The translations under genes were made by a program, and so were the position numbers. Below are positions 24,586-32,928 of a stretch of 64,000 nt of DNA, piece after piece. The DNA comes from Candidatus Neomicrothrix sp. UBA2974 (GTDB lineage Bacteria > Actinomycetota > Acidimicrobiia > Acidimicrobiales > MedAcidi-G1): NCBI GenBank assembly GCA_002348705.1, contig DEAU01000039.1, positions 1-64,000 on the forward strand, given 5' to 3'. The notes below the pieces were generated by a model. The model searched no databases, was not told the origin of the DNA, and worked only from the letters and a program-made list of their open reading frames with translations. Numbering within the stretch: position 1 is the stretch's first letter; each line of letters begins with the position of its first letter.

Positions 24586-25466
24586 AGATCTATGGCGACT
24601 ATGACCAAGAAGCACTAGATGCCCAATACAACCTCCGGCCACTCGTGTCGAATCATCAAGAGATCTTCGACCGATACGTAAGAGACGGTGAATCGACAAC
24701 CGATAGATACCAAGTGGTCGCAGAGATTGCCTATGGATCAAATCCGAAGCAGACGCTCGACCTGTTCCCCTCAACTGGGAGCGAAGGCCTGGCACCAGTG
24801 GTCTGCTTCATCCATGGCGGCTACTGGCGAAACAAGGACAAATCAGACTTCCACTACCTGGCGCCAGCATTCACTCACGCAGGTGCCCATTTCGTCGCCA
24901 TCAACTACACGCTTGCTCCTGAGGCATCGATGGACCAGATTGTTCAGGAGAACCGGGAGGCCTTGATCTGGTTGGCCAATCACGCTGTTGCACACGGCGG
25001 GGACCCGGAGCGGATTCACGTTGTAGGACATTCCGCAGGTGGCCATCTGGTGGCGATGCTCATGGCTACGGATTGGTCGCTCCTGCCGACAGGCATGGCA
25101 GAAAACGACCTGATTGCAGGAGCCACCGCGATCAGCGGCCTTTTCGATCTCGAACCGCTTCGACTCAGCTACCTCAACGACAGCCTCCGACTGGATAAGG
25201 AACAGGCAATGAGGAACAGTCCAATTGGCCTCGAGCCGACCACCAGGTCTCCCCTAATCCTCGCTCTTGGTGCCAACGAAACCCCCGAGTACCACCGCCA
25301 ACAGGCTGGCTTGCGGGATGCGTGGAGTACGTACGACCTCCCGTTGTCAGTAGTGGAAATGCCTGGACTGAACCACTATGACGTGATTGACCATCTTGGT
25401 CACCCCGGAAGTGCGCTACATCACGCTGTGATGGACCAGGTTCGACTAGGCGGGAGCAGATCTTGA
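24582..25466 (+). CDS. alpha/beta hydrolase, arylformamidase (kynurenine formamidase)-like
   Basis: 294 residues. HGGYW at 78-82 forms the oxyanion hole and GHSAGGH carries the nucleophile S151; a late LNHYDVI supplies His. The HGGYW motif with an N-terminal YDQEALDAQYNLRP segment is typical of bacterial arylformamidase-like hydrolases, which cut N-formyl or other amide bonds. Kynurenine formamidase itself is not implied, since no other tryptophan-degradation gene is present. It sits between a DUF3726-like gene and an aldehyde dehydrogenase, overlapping both by four bases. Confidence 0.87.
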   Translation: MKIYGDYDQEALDAQYNLRPLVSNHQEIFDRYVRDGESTTDRYQVVAEIAYGSNPKQTLDLFPSTGSEGLAPVVCFIHGGYWRNKDKSDFHYLAPAFTHAGAHFVAINYTLAPEASMDQIVQENREALIWLANHAVAHGGDPERIHVVGHSAGGHLVAMLMATDWSLLPTGMAENDLIAGATAISGLFDLEPLRLSYLNDSLRLDKEQAMRNSPIGLEPTTRSPLILALGANETPEYHRQQAGLRDAWSTYDLPLSVVEMPGLNHYDVIDHLGHPGSALHHAVMDQVRLGGSRS

Positions 25467-26941
25467 CCTCTCAATACCCCATGCTGATTGACGGTGAATG
25501 GGTCTCAGCAACTGACAACTGTTGGTTCGACTCTTACGAGCCCGGAACAGGAGAGGTCTGGGCTCGTGTGGCCGCAGCCACCGAGGTCGATGTTGATCGT
25601 GCCGTAAGAGCTGCTGACCGAGCCATGCACTCCGGTCCTTGGTCCAAGATGACGGCGAGCGAGCGCGGAGAGGCCCTGGGCCGCCTAGGTGAATTGGTTG
25701 GTCGACACGCGACGGTGTTGGCCGAGGCGGAAACCAGAGACACCGGAAAGCTGATTCGCGAGACAGCCGGTTCCGTCGCTTACGTGCCCGCGTTCTACAG
25801 GTACTACGGAGGTCTTGCCGACAAGATCCAAGGTCACACTCTCCCGAGCGACAAACCGGGCATAGAGATCTTCACCTATCGGGAGCCCATAGGTGTAGTA
25901 GCCGCGATTGTTCCCTGGAACTCACCGCAGATGCTCCTAGCAGTAAAGCTTGCCCCTGCTCTCGCAGCAGGAAATGCAGTCGTGATCAAGCCATCGGAGC
26001 ACGGTTCAGTTCCGATCCTTGAACTCGGCAAGCTCGTCGAACAAGCAGGCATACCGCCGGGAGTCGTCAACATCGTTACTGGTCATGGGCACCCAGTTGG
26101 ACATGAACTCACAAAACATCCGCTAGTGCGTCGAGTCGCCTTCACCGGTGGGCCGGAAACTGCAAGAACAATTGTGCGAAACAGCGCAGAGAACTTTGCT
26201 TCACTGAGTCTCGAACTGGGTGGAAAATCACCTCAGATTGTTTTTCCCGATGCCGACCTAGACAGCGCCGTCAACGGCATCATCGGCGGCATCTTCGGTG
26301 CCTCGGGCCAGTCCTGTGTGGCCGGCTCCCGGCTCTATGCACAACGGGAGATATATGACGACCTGATCGAGCGCCTTGTAGATCGGACAAAGTCCATACG
26401 GCTTGGCTCGCCATTGGACCCGGACTCGGAGATGGGCCCATTAGCGACAACGGAGCAACTTCAAAGATTTGATTCCTTCGTCTCGGCAACGCCGGCTGAA
26501 GGCGGCCGCGTATTAGTGGGTGGCCAGAGACCAACCAAACCCTCAGAAGGCTGGTTTGTTGAACCGACAATCCTTGAGACACACGCGGAAGGTATTCGTG
26601 CACAGAGCGACGAGATATTTGGTCCAGTTCTCGCCGTCACGACTTTCGATAACGAGGCTGAAGCGATCAAGAAAGCCAACGCCAGCCAGTATGGACTGGC
26701 GGCCGGCGTGTGGACATCGGCGGCAGACAGAGCGCATAGGTTGATCCGGTCGCTATCTGCGGGGATCGTCTGGGTCAACACGTATCGAGCGACTTCACCG
26801 GTGGCCCCTTTTGGAGGACTACGCGATAGCGGCGGTGGTCGAGAGAGCGGAGCAGACGCCGTCTACGACTACACCTCCGTTAAGACAGCATGGATCAACT
26901 CTTCAAACCAAGCGGTTTCAGACCCCTTCAAGGTCCAATGA
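25463..26941 (+). CDS. NAD(P)-dependent aldehyde dehydrogenase
   Basis: 492 residues, full length. Catalytic and cofactor residues are in place: N153 (VPWNSP), K176 (VIKPSE), E251 (LELGGKSP) and the nucleophile C285 in SGQSCVAGSR. This resembles betaine-aldehyde/omega-amino-aldehyde/5-carboxymethyl-2-hydroxymuconic-semialdehyde dehydrogenases; the exact substrate cannot be read off. As the last gene of the operon it likely oxidises an aldehyde released by the upstream steps to a carboxylic acid. Start TTG at 25463 overlaps the preceding gene by four bases. Confidence 0.93.
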   Translation: MTSQYPMLIDGEWVSATDNCWFDSYEPGTGEVWARVAAATEVDVDRAVRAADRAMHSGPWSKMTASERGEALGRLGELVGRHATVLAEAETRDTGKLIRETAGSVAYVPAFYRYYGGLADKIQGHTLPSDKPGIEIFTYREPIGVVAAIVPWNSPQMLLAVKLAPALAAGNAVVIKPSEHGSVPILELGKLVEQAGIPPGVVNIVTGHGHPVGHELTKHPLVRRVAFTGGPETARTIVRNSAENFASLSLELGGKSPQIVFPDADLDSAVNGIIGGIFGASGQSCVAGSRLYAQREIYDDLIERLVDRTKSIRLGSPLDPDSEMGPLATTEQLQRFDSFVSATPAEGGRVLVGGQRPTKPSEGWFVEPTILETHAEGIRAQSDEIFGPVLAVTTFDNEAEAIKKANASQYGLAAGVWTSAADRAHRLIRSLSAGIVWVNTYRATSPVAPFGGLRDSGGGRESGADAVYDYTSVKTAWINSSNQAVSDPFKVQ

Positions 26942-26960
26942 TTGGTCTTAGTTCAGGTCA

Positions 26961-27341
26961 TTATTCGTGTTCAGTCGTGAAGAACATCATCCCGTCCAGC
27001 GACAACCAACCGGGGTCGTAGTTTTTGGCTATGACCTCTCCGTCGGGGCGGACGATCAGGATTGCCGGTACTGCCTTTTCGTCTTCGCCGGTTGGGGATG
27101 AACTAGCCACTGAGACGTGGGTCGCGTAGAGCGGCCTGAAGCCTTCAGGGAGATAGCCGATGGTCGATCTCGGCAAGGCGTCGTGACTAGGACTTCCGCC
27201 GGTCACCGTGCCGCTGAGGTACACGCGATCCTGATCATCTAGTAGGAATTTGGGATATCGGCTAATACTTCCGAAGTGGCTCCAATCGTTCAATAGTGGT
27301 TCGAGTCGATGCCAACGATTTCTCATAGTTGATGCACTCAT
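26961..27341 (-). CDS. isolated phage-tail/receptor-binding-like beta domain
   Basis: 126 residues. The order RYPKFLLDDQDRVYLSGTVT, then IGYLPEGFRPLYATHVSV, a central IVRPDGEVIA and the ending GWLSLDGMMFF is the signature of a small beta-rich domain at the tips of phage tail fibres and in some secreted carbohydrate-binding proteins. Here it forms the whole protein: no signal peptide, no tail-assembly genes nearby. It is convergent with the aldehyde dehydrogenase operon and divergent from the CMD gene. It might be a fragment of a lost prophage or a reused sugar-binding module. Confidence 0.66.
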   Translation of the reverse strand: MSASTMRNRWHRLEPLLNDWSHFGSISRYPKFLLDDQDRVYLSGTVTGGSPSHDALPRSTIGYLPEGFRPLYATHVSVASSSPTGEDEKAVPAILIVRPDGEVIAKNYDPGWLSLDGMMFFTTEHE

Positions 27342-27371
27342 TGGATAGGCGAATTGATAGGAGAGAGGTTG

Positions 27372-27767
27372 ATGGAGGAGAGCACCCTAGAACCGAACGC
27401 AGTTGAAAGGGGACTGAAGATACGGAGAGAGGTGCTTGGAGACGAGTACGTCGACCGGGCTACAGAGCCGAGTACGGAGGTTGGTCAGGCCGTTCAGGAA
27501 CTGATCACGGGCTACTGCTGGGGGTCGGTCTGGAGCCGCAGTCAACTTTCGAGAAGGGAGAGGAGCCTGATGACCCTGAGCATATTGGCAGCACTGAACC
27601 GCCCTCATGAAATAGCCCTTCATGTCTCGGGTGCACTCAATAATGGGCTCTCTCCGGAGGAGATCGAGGAGGTGTTTCTTCATGTTGCTCCTTACGCGGG
27701 GATTCCGGCCGCTATCGATGGTGCAAATGCCGCTCGGCCAATTCTGGATTCGCGGCGCAGCGGTTAA
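27372..27767 (+). CDS. carboxymuconolactone decarboxylase (CMD)-family protein
   Basis: 131 residues from ATG 27372, chosen because GAGAGAGG lies just upstream. The protein is PcaC-like: RREVLGDEYVDRA at the start, LSRRERSLMTLSILAAL, then HVSGALNNGLSPEEIEEV. It lacks the CxxC of AhpD-type members, so it is more like 4-carboxymuconolactone decarboxylase of the beta-ketoadipate route. No other pca gene is present, so the true substrate may differ. An SDR gene follows in the same direction after ~108 bases. Confidence 0.87.
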   Translation: MEESTLEPNAVERGLKIRREVLGDEYVDRATEPSTEVGQAVQELITGYCWGSVWSRSQLSRRERSLMTLSILAALNRPHEIALHVSGALNNGLSPEEIEEVFLHVAPYAGIPAAIDGANAARPILDSRRSG

Positions 27768-27875
27768 CTGGTTTGTTTTTCCTCAGGACTCCGGCTTCTA
27801 TGAGGAAGCAGGTCGCGGACGACGCTGAAATTTGAAATCGGTGAAGTTTATAAAGTCCGATCTGGCGCTATCTTC

Positions 27876-28664
27876 ATGGTCATGACTGAAGGCGGAGGCA
27901 GAGCCGACTGGCGTTTGCATCTACCTGAGCTGGAAGGCAGGACAGTCCTCGTTACGGGCGGAGCGAGTGGTCTCGGTCTGTCCATCGCCGAGGGTCTGCT
28001 GGGAGTTGGTGCCTCGGTTGTGTTGGTTGACCGTGATGAGGAACAGCTGCAAGCGGCCCTCACAAACCTCGGAGGCGATTCCAGGGGCTCCGCAGTTGAC
28101 GTATCTGATGAAACGGCAGTAACGCAGACGGTGGCCGAGATCGAAGATGTCGCCCCGATAGAGGTTCTTGTCAACTCGGCGGGCATCGGGGGCCGCGGGT
28201 CAGCCGACTCCTACCCGTCAGAACTCTGGAGCCAGGTGCTGAGTGTCAACTTGACGGGGACCTTCAATTTTTGCCGAGCGGTTGGTGGTCGAATGGTTGA
28301 GCGGAAGCGTGGGTCAATCATCAATATCGCCTCAATCGGTGGTCTCGTTGGATGGGCGGGGAGTCTCGGATATCAGGCAAGCAAAGGTGGGGTTGTGCAA
28401 CTCACGAGAAGCCTTGCTGTGGAATGGGCGCCTTCTGGCGTGCGAGTGAACGCTCTCGCTCCATCCCAGTTCGACACGCCCGTGGTGCGCCGGCAGTGGG
28501 AGAGGGAGCCCGACATGAAAAGCAATTTCGCATCTAGGACGCCGCTGGGCAGAATCGGCGAAAGCTCAGAAATCATAGGTCCAGCCCTCTTCCTTGCGTC
28601 GTCGATGTCATCAATGGTCACGGGACATGTGCTGGCAGTTGACGGTGGATACCTCGCTCAGTGA
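27876..28664 (+). CDS. short-chain dehydrogenase/reductase (SDR)
   Basis: 262 residues with a Rossmann fold: TGGASGLGLSIAEG near residue 22 binds NAD(P), NSAGIGG marks the fourth strand, and the catalytic triad is S (NIASIGG), Y and K (YQASKGG). The acidic end of the second strand (LVDRDEE) favours NAD over NADP. It probably oxidises or reduces an alcohol/ketone of the local catabolic route. It lies 39 bases before the E1-alpha gene, likely on the same transcript; acetoin or diol dehydrogenases often share such neighbourhoods. Confidence 0.9.
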   Translation: MVMTEGGGRADWRLHLPELEGRTVLVTGGASGLGLSIAEGLLGVGASVVLVDRDEEQLQAALTNLGGDSRGSAVDVSDETAVTQTVAEIEDVAPIEVLVNSAGIGGRGSADSYPSELWSQVLSVNLTGTFNFCRAVGGRMVERKRGSIINIASIGGLVGWAGSLGYQASKGGVVQLTRSLAVEWAPSGVRVNALAPSQFDTPVVRRQWEREPDMKSNFASRTPLGRIGESSEIIGPALFLASSMSSMVTGHVLAVDGGYLAQ

Positions 28665-28703
28665 CACCAGAGTTGAAGGAACAGGGAATTTGGAGCAGGA
28701 CGT

Positions 28704-29693
28704 ATGACCTTCGACGTTGAGAACAGAAATGACAACCTTGAGGCTTATCGAAAGCTTCTTTTGATTCGCTGTTTCGAAGAGACACTCGAGGCACTGTTTG
28801 CGGAGGGAAAGATCCCTGGTTTCGTTCACACCTACATTGGGGAAGAAGCGATAGCTGTTGGGGTCTGCTCCAATCTGAGAACGGATGACTACATAACTTC
28901 GACACATCGCGGTCACGGGCACGCCATAGCAAAGGGAATCGACTTAAACGGTTTGATGGCAGAGGTGTTCGGCAAAGCCACCGGTATTTGCAAAGGGCGT
29001 GGAGGCTCTATGCATGTCGCCGACTTTTCCAAGGGAATTCTTGGAGCGAACGGAATCGTGGCTGCAGGGACGGTGATTGCAGCCGGGGCAGGACTGTCAA
29101 TTCGCAGAAGACAAACAGATCAGGTCGTGACCTGCTTCTTTGGGGATGGAGGAATCAACAAGGGGACGGTTCACGAAGCAATGAACTTCTGCTCCGTGAA
29201 GAAGCTTCCAGTGGTCTTCGTTTGCGAAAACAACCAGTACGCGCAGTTCACTTCCCGAGAGCGAACCACTTCTGTTTCCGACCTGTCCGCGAGGGGAGTT
29301 GCTCATGGGATTCCGGCAGTGACTGTCGACGGCAACAACCTGATAGAGGTCATTGGTGAAACAGGAAATGCCATCGACAAGGCCCGGGCAGGACTGGGAC
29401 CCACTCTTGTCGTAGCCGAAACCTACCGATTTGGCGGGCATTACGTCGGAGACCCGCAGGCCTATCGTTCTCCTGAAGAAGTAGGAGACCGGCGTCTCAA
29501 AGATCCGATTCCAATGTATGAGGCCTATCTTGAATCGCAAGGCCTAGTGGATAGCGGCTACTTCGAAAAAGAGAAGGAAGCCGTCCAGGAACTCGTTGCC
29601 GCAGCGGTCTCCTACGCCGAGACGAGCGAGTATCCGAACCCAGAGTCAGCTACCGACTACGTATTTGCAGACAGCATGCAGGACCACCAGTGA
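28704..29693 (+). CDS. thiamine-dependent dehydrogenase E1 component, alpha subunit
   Basis: 329 residues, E1-alpha of the acetoin/pyruvate/branched-chain 2-oxoacid dehydrogenase family. The ThDP site is GDGGINKG (G147-D148-G149 ... N152), with THRGHGH at 67-73, and AYRSPEEVGDRRLKDPI near the end, where the acetoin/pyruvate type shows a similar motif. It decarboxylates a 2-oxoacid (or cleaves acetoin) and passes the acyl group to a lipoyl domain. Coupled to the beta-subunit gene by GTGA. No E2 core or E3 gene is in the window. Confidence 0.92.
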   Translation: MTFDVENRNDNLEAYRKLLLIRCFEETLEALFAEGKIPGFVHTYIGEEAIAVGVCSNLRTDDYITSTHRGHGHAIAKGIDLNGLMAEVFGKATGICKGRGGSMHVADFSKGILGANGIVAAGTVIAAGAGLSIRRRQTDQVVTCFFGDGGINKGTVHEAMNFCSVKKLPVVFVCENNQYAQFTSRERTTSVSDLSARGVAHGIPAVTVDGNNLIEVIGETGNAIDKARAGLGPTLVVAETYRFGGHYVGDPQAYRSPEEVGDRRLKDPIPMYEAYLESQGLVDSGYFEKEKEAVQELVAAAVSYAETSEYPNPESATDYVFADSMQDHQ

Positions 29694-30676
29694 GATCGAT
29701 CAGCTTTGGCCAAGCCACCGTAGAAGCCACTGCTTCAGCCATGCGCGGCGATGAAGCTGTCATTGTGACCGGGGAAGACATTGGCTGGGGTGGAAACTTC
29801 GGACAGTTCAAGGGTCTTCTGGAGGAGTTTGGTCCCGAACGTGTCGTAGACATGCCGATTTCTGAAGCGCTCATCCTCGGCTCAGCGGTGGGAGCTGCGG
29901 TCACCGGTCTTCGGCCAGTAGCGTCTTTGAGTTTCGTGGAATTCACGATGGGTGCCATGGACGAGATCATCAATCAGGCAGCCAAATTTCGGTACATGTT
30001 CGGTGGGCAAGTCAGTGTCCCAATGGTGATCAGGGCCTCCGACGGAGTCCTTCGTTCGTCCGGCGCCCAACATTCAGAGAGTTTTGAAGCGTTCTTTTCT
30101 CACATGCCGGGCCTGAAGGTGGTCGCTCCTTCCAATCCGGCTGATGCCAAGGGACTCCTTCGATCGGCAATCGACGATGATGACCCAGTCATCTACCTAG
30201 AAAACAAGAAGATCACCTTCCGCCGTGGGCCAGTCGCTGAAGAGGACTATTGGACTCCACTAGGGAAGGCCTCGGTAGCACGAACTGGTGGAGACATCAG
30301 TCTGATCACCTACTCCGTTATGACTCAGCACGCCTTGGAAGCAGCCAAAATCCTGTCCGAGGAACACGAAATCGACGCAGAGGTAATTGATCTGAGGAGC
30401 CTCGTTCCGCTTGACATGGCGACCGTTCTCGATTCTGTGGCTAAGACCCGACGAGTTGTGGTCTGTCATGAGGCCTGGACCTTTGGCGGTTTTGGCGCAG
30501 AGATCTCAAGTCAGATTAATGAGTGTCTCTTCGGCGAACTAGACGCACCAGTCCTCCGAGTAGGAGCAAAATCTTCCCCGATTCCGTTCAGCCCGCCTCT
30601 GGAAAGAGCTGTGGTGCCGGAAGTCTCGGAGGTCGTCCAAGCGGCTCTCAAGACGTTGAGCCGACATCCTGGATAG
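29690..30676 (+). CDS. thiamine-dependent dehydrogenase E1 component, beta subunit
   Basis: 328 residues, start GTG 29690 overlapping the alpha gene by four bases. Typical features are VTGEDIGWGGNFG, RVVDMPISEALILGSAVG with E59, which activates thiamine, and the transketolase C-terminal domain (EVIDLRSLVPLDMATVLDSV). Together with the alpha subunit it forms the alpha2-beta2 E1 enzyme. A free lipoyl-domain protein is encoded just beyond its end on the opposite strand. Confidence 0.92.
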   Translation: MRSISFGQATVEATASAMRGDEAVIVTGEDIGWGGNFGQFKGLLEEFGPERVVDMPISEALILGSAVGAAVTGLRPVASLSFVEFTMGAMDEIINQAAKFRYMFGGQVSVPMVIRASDGVLRSSGAQHSESFEAFFSHMPGLKVVAPSNPADAKGLLRSAIDDDDPVIYLENKKITFRRGPVAEEDYWTPLGKASVARTGGDISLITYSVMTQHALEAAKILSEEHEIDAEVIDLRSLVPLDMATVLDSVAKTRRVVVCHEAWTFGGFGAEISSQINECLFGELDAPVLRVGAKSSPIPFSPPLERAVVPEVSEVVQAALKTLSRHPG

Positions 30677-30687
30677 GAGCTTCTGGA

Positions 30688-30927
30688 TCAGTCGGAGCCG
30701 ATGTTTCCGAGGGTTTGCGATACCTGAACTGGTTCTGGCCCTGCCGGAATCAGGATCTCGAGTCTGCCGGATGCTGGCGATTCGACCTCAACCTCGGCCT
30801 TCTCTGTCTCAATGGTTGCCAGTACCTGCCCCTCGGTTACCGACGAGCCGTCATCGACATGCCACTCCAAGACAACGAACTCCTCTACGACACCCATCTG
30901 AGGGACTACCACAGGAATCGTTTCCAC
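30688..30927 (-). CDS. free-standing lipoyl (biotinyl/lipoyl-attachment) domain protein
   Basis: 79 residues that make exactly one lipoyl domain: VVVPQMGVVEEFVVLEW, DGSSVTEGQVLATIETEKAE with the lipoyl-lysine K43, then SPASGRLEILI. It has no peripheral-subunit-binding or acyltransferase part, which E2 proteins carry. Start GTG 30927 follows AAGGTG. It is last in the minus-strand operon after the RraA-like gene, yet ends 11 bases from the convergent E1-beta gene. It may be the acyl carrier for that E1, with the E2 core elsewhere (inference). Confidence 0.85.
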   Translation of the reverse strand: METIPVVVPQMGVVEEFVVLEWHVDDGSSVTEGQVLATIETEKAEVEVESPASGRLEILIPAGPEPVQVSQTLGNIGSD

Positions 30928-30988
30928 ATCTACACCTTCTTGCCTAGTAGTGGCCGAGCGGCTTGAAGCACTCTCGGGAACTGCTCAT

Positions 30989-31657
30989 TCATATGTGTCC
31001 GTGCCGATTGAAGCTCTCCAGAGGCGTCGAGCCACCCTGGACCTCTGAGCGCACCAAAGATTCAGCTTGGGTGATCTCTTCAGCCTTTTCGAGAACCTCA
31101 ACGATGCGGTCCTGAGGAACTACTAGAACTCCCTCGAATTCAGCGAAAATCAGGTCACCCGGATTGATGACCACATCGCCGATCTCCACGGGCACCTGGT
31201 GTCCCACCATCTCCCACCTGCCGATTGCGTTAAGCGGGCTCAGGTCTCTGAAGAACACTTGAAAACCGATCTCCTTGAGACCTTCTACATCTCTCAGGTT
31301 TCCGTCTAACAGGACACCTGAACATCCTCGGGCTTTCGCCGCGTTTGCAGTTAGCTCGCCGAAGTGTCCGACAGTTGAACCCCGATTTACAGAGACGAGA
31401 ATCGAATCAGGTTCGAGTTCCTCAAAGACATTGAGGTAGGAGGTGATTCTCCCTACACCTTCGTCCCAAGAAATCTTTGGCTGAATCGGCGCACCCAGAA
31501 CCGTATGAGCGATGCCGATCATCCGTTGATCGGGAAATAGGGGCCTTAGGTAACTCGGCAGCACTGGCTCCTCTAGTCCGAGTTCGTACATCGCGTCGCA
31601 GACAACAGCGACATAGAGGCGGTGGTACCGCTCGCAGATTTCATTCAGGGACGTCAT
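30989..31657 (-). CDS. RraA-like aldolase/decarboxylase
   Basis: 222 residues from ATG 31657; an in-frame extension of 59 codons lies inside the upstream gene and has no family character. The RraA fold shows HFGELTANAAKARG and GVLLDGNLRDVEGL, where RD binds the divalent metal and substrate. This superfamily contains 4-hydroxy-4-methyl-2-oxoglutarate/4-carboxy-4-hydroxy-2-oxoadipate aldolases and oxaloacetate decarboxylases; regulator-of-RNase-E activity is unlikely here because of the catabolic context. It starts four bases after the end of the M20 gene. Confidence 0.87.
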   Translation of the reverse strand: MTSLNEICERYHRLYVAVVCDAMYELGLEEPVLPSYLRPLFPDQRMIGIAHTVLGAPIQPKISWDEGVGRITSYLNVFEELEPDSILVSVNRGSTVGHFGELTANAAKARGCSGVLLDGNLRDVEGLKEIGFQVFFRDLSPLNAIGRWEMVGHQVPVEIGDVVINPGDLIFAEFEGVLVVPQDRIVEVLEKAEEITQAESLVRSEVQGGSTPLESFNRHGHI

Positions 31658-31661
31658 GAAA

Positions 31662-32888
31662 CTAGCGAGATTCTGAGTCCAAGAAGCGAGCAGCAGCGTG
31701 GGCGTAGATCCGCATGGACTTGGCCACACTGGCAACCTCCAGATACTCGTTAGGAGAGTGGGCCAGTGGGAGAAGACCGGGACCGTAAGCCGCAACGGTT
31801 GGAATGCCGGCAGTGATCTGAAAGTGCGGAGCATCGGTAGCCCCTGGGAATGCGTCCAGCCTCGGAGCGGATCCCAAAACCTCTTCCGATGCCGCTAACA
31901 GGGCGCCGACAACGGGCTCGTCGGGAGAGATCTCAGTAGCCCCAACCCAAGTATCGAAGACGAGCTCTGCATTGAGTTCCGGATCCTCGCTCATAGCCAA
32001 GTCAAGGAACGCTTGGAGATCGGCTTCCATGACCTCCTGGGTCATTCCCGGAAGGGTGCGAATATCGCAGGCGAATTCGGCAAGCCCCGGGCAGACCCCA
32101 TAGAACACACCCCCTTCAACCATCACTCCAACGTTCACAGTTGGCCCCAAAGGACTCAGCGGGTGTTCGTCGTAGGTGAGGGCCCCCTTCAGATCTTTGT
32201 TCATCCGAGTCATCAACTCGGCCATCTTGACGCTTGCGTTAACGGCCGGGAGGCGATCGGTGATGCTGCTATGCATCTGAGTTCCACGGACGATCACCTT
32301 GAACAGCGCTGCACCGCGAGAAACCAAATGCAGTGCCTCCCATTCCTCGTGTACTCCACTCGGCTCTCCGATAATGGCTGCGTCTGCTTCTAACAGTTCT
32401 TGTTCAGCGAGCCATTTGGATCCCTTGACAGAACCGGCCTCCTCGTCAGCTGTGAAGACGAGGTGCAGCGTTCCGGTCGAGAGGCCAGCCCTTTTGAGTC
32501 CCGCTGCCGCGTACGTCATTGCAGCCACAGCGGCCTTCATATCCCCGGAACCCAGACCGTAGAGCTTTCCATCCGCGGTAACCGGATCCCAGGGGTCGGT
32601 ATGCCATTCCGTAAGGTCGCCAGCGGGCTTGGTGTCGATGTGACCGGAGAGGATCAAGGACGCTCCGGGGACCTCACCCTCGATCTTGGCAAGAACACTC
32701 GGACGTTCCTCTTCTGGACCTGCGGCAGTCACGTCATCGATGCCGAGTTGTTGAAGTCGGTCCATTACGAGCTGAGCGATAGCGCGTTCATCGCCGGGAG
32801 GATTTGCGCTATCCGTAGCAATGAGTTCCTTAGTGAATTCGAGCACTTCATCCTCGTAGGCGTCGAGGATTTCTGAGAGTCCTTCCAT
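31662..32888 (-). CDS. M20-family deacylase (ArgE/DapE/CPG2-like)
   Basis: 408 residues of the zinc M20 peptidase family. LSGHIDTKPAG holds the first metal His-x-Asp, TADEEAGSVKGS the catalytic and bridging Glu residues, and a dimerisation domain interrupts the catalytic part. Such enzymes remove N-acyl groups from amino acids (acetylornithine, succinyl-diaminopimelate, N-acetyl-diaminobutyrate). Placed between an aminotransferase and an RraA aldolase, it probably deacylates an amino acid-like intermediate before transamination (inference). Confidence 0.9.
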   Translation of the reverse strand: MEGLSEILDAYEDEVLEFTKELIATDSANPPGDERAIAQLVMDRLQQLGIDDVTAAGPEEERPSVLAKIEGEVPGASLILSGHIDTKPAGDLTEWHTDPWDPVTADGKLYGLGSGDMKAAVAAMTYAAAGLKRAGLSTGTLHLVFTADEEAGSVKGSKWLAEQELLEADAAIIGEPSGVHEEWEALHLVSRGAALFKVIVRGTQMHSSITDRLPAVNASVKMAELMTRMNKDLKGALTYDEHPLSPLGPTVNVGVMVEGGVFYGVCPGLAEFACDIRTLPGMTQEVMEADLQAFLDLAMSEDPELNAELVFDTWVGATEISPDEPVVGALLAASEEVLGSAPRLDAFPGATDAPHFQITAGIPTVAAYGPGLLPLAHSPNEYLEVASVAKSMRIYAHAAARFLDSESR

Positions 32889-32928
32889 GGCGTCGACCTT
32901 TCTCCTTGGTACCGCTCGCGTTTGTTTC

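Noticed and set aside
20703..26941. Complete ectoine biosynthesis or degradation operon
   Set aside because: Only an EctC-like protein is present; ectA, ectB and the DoeA-type hydrolase are absent, and the M20, aminotransferase genes lie in another operon.
30989..31657. RNase E regulator RraA
   Set aside because: RraA-fold proteins of actinobacteria in catabolic operons are aldolases/decarboxylases; the operon holds a deacylase and an aminotransferase.
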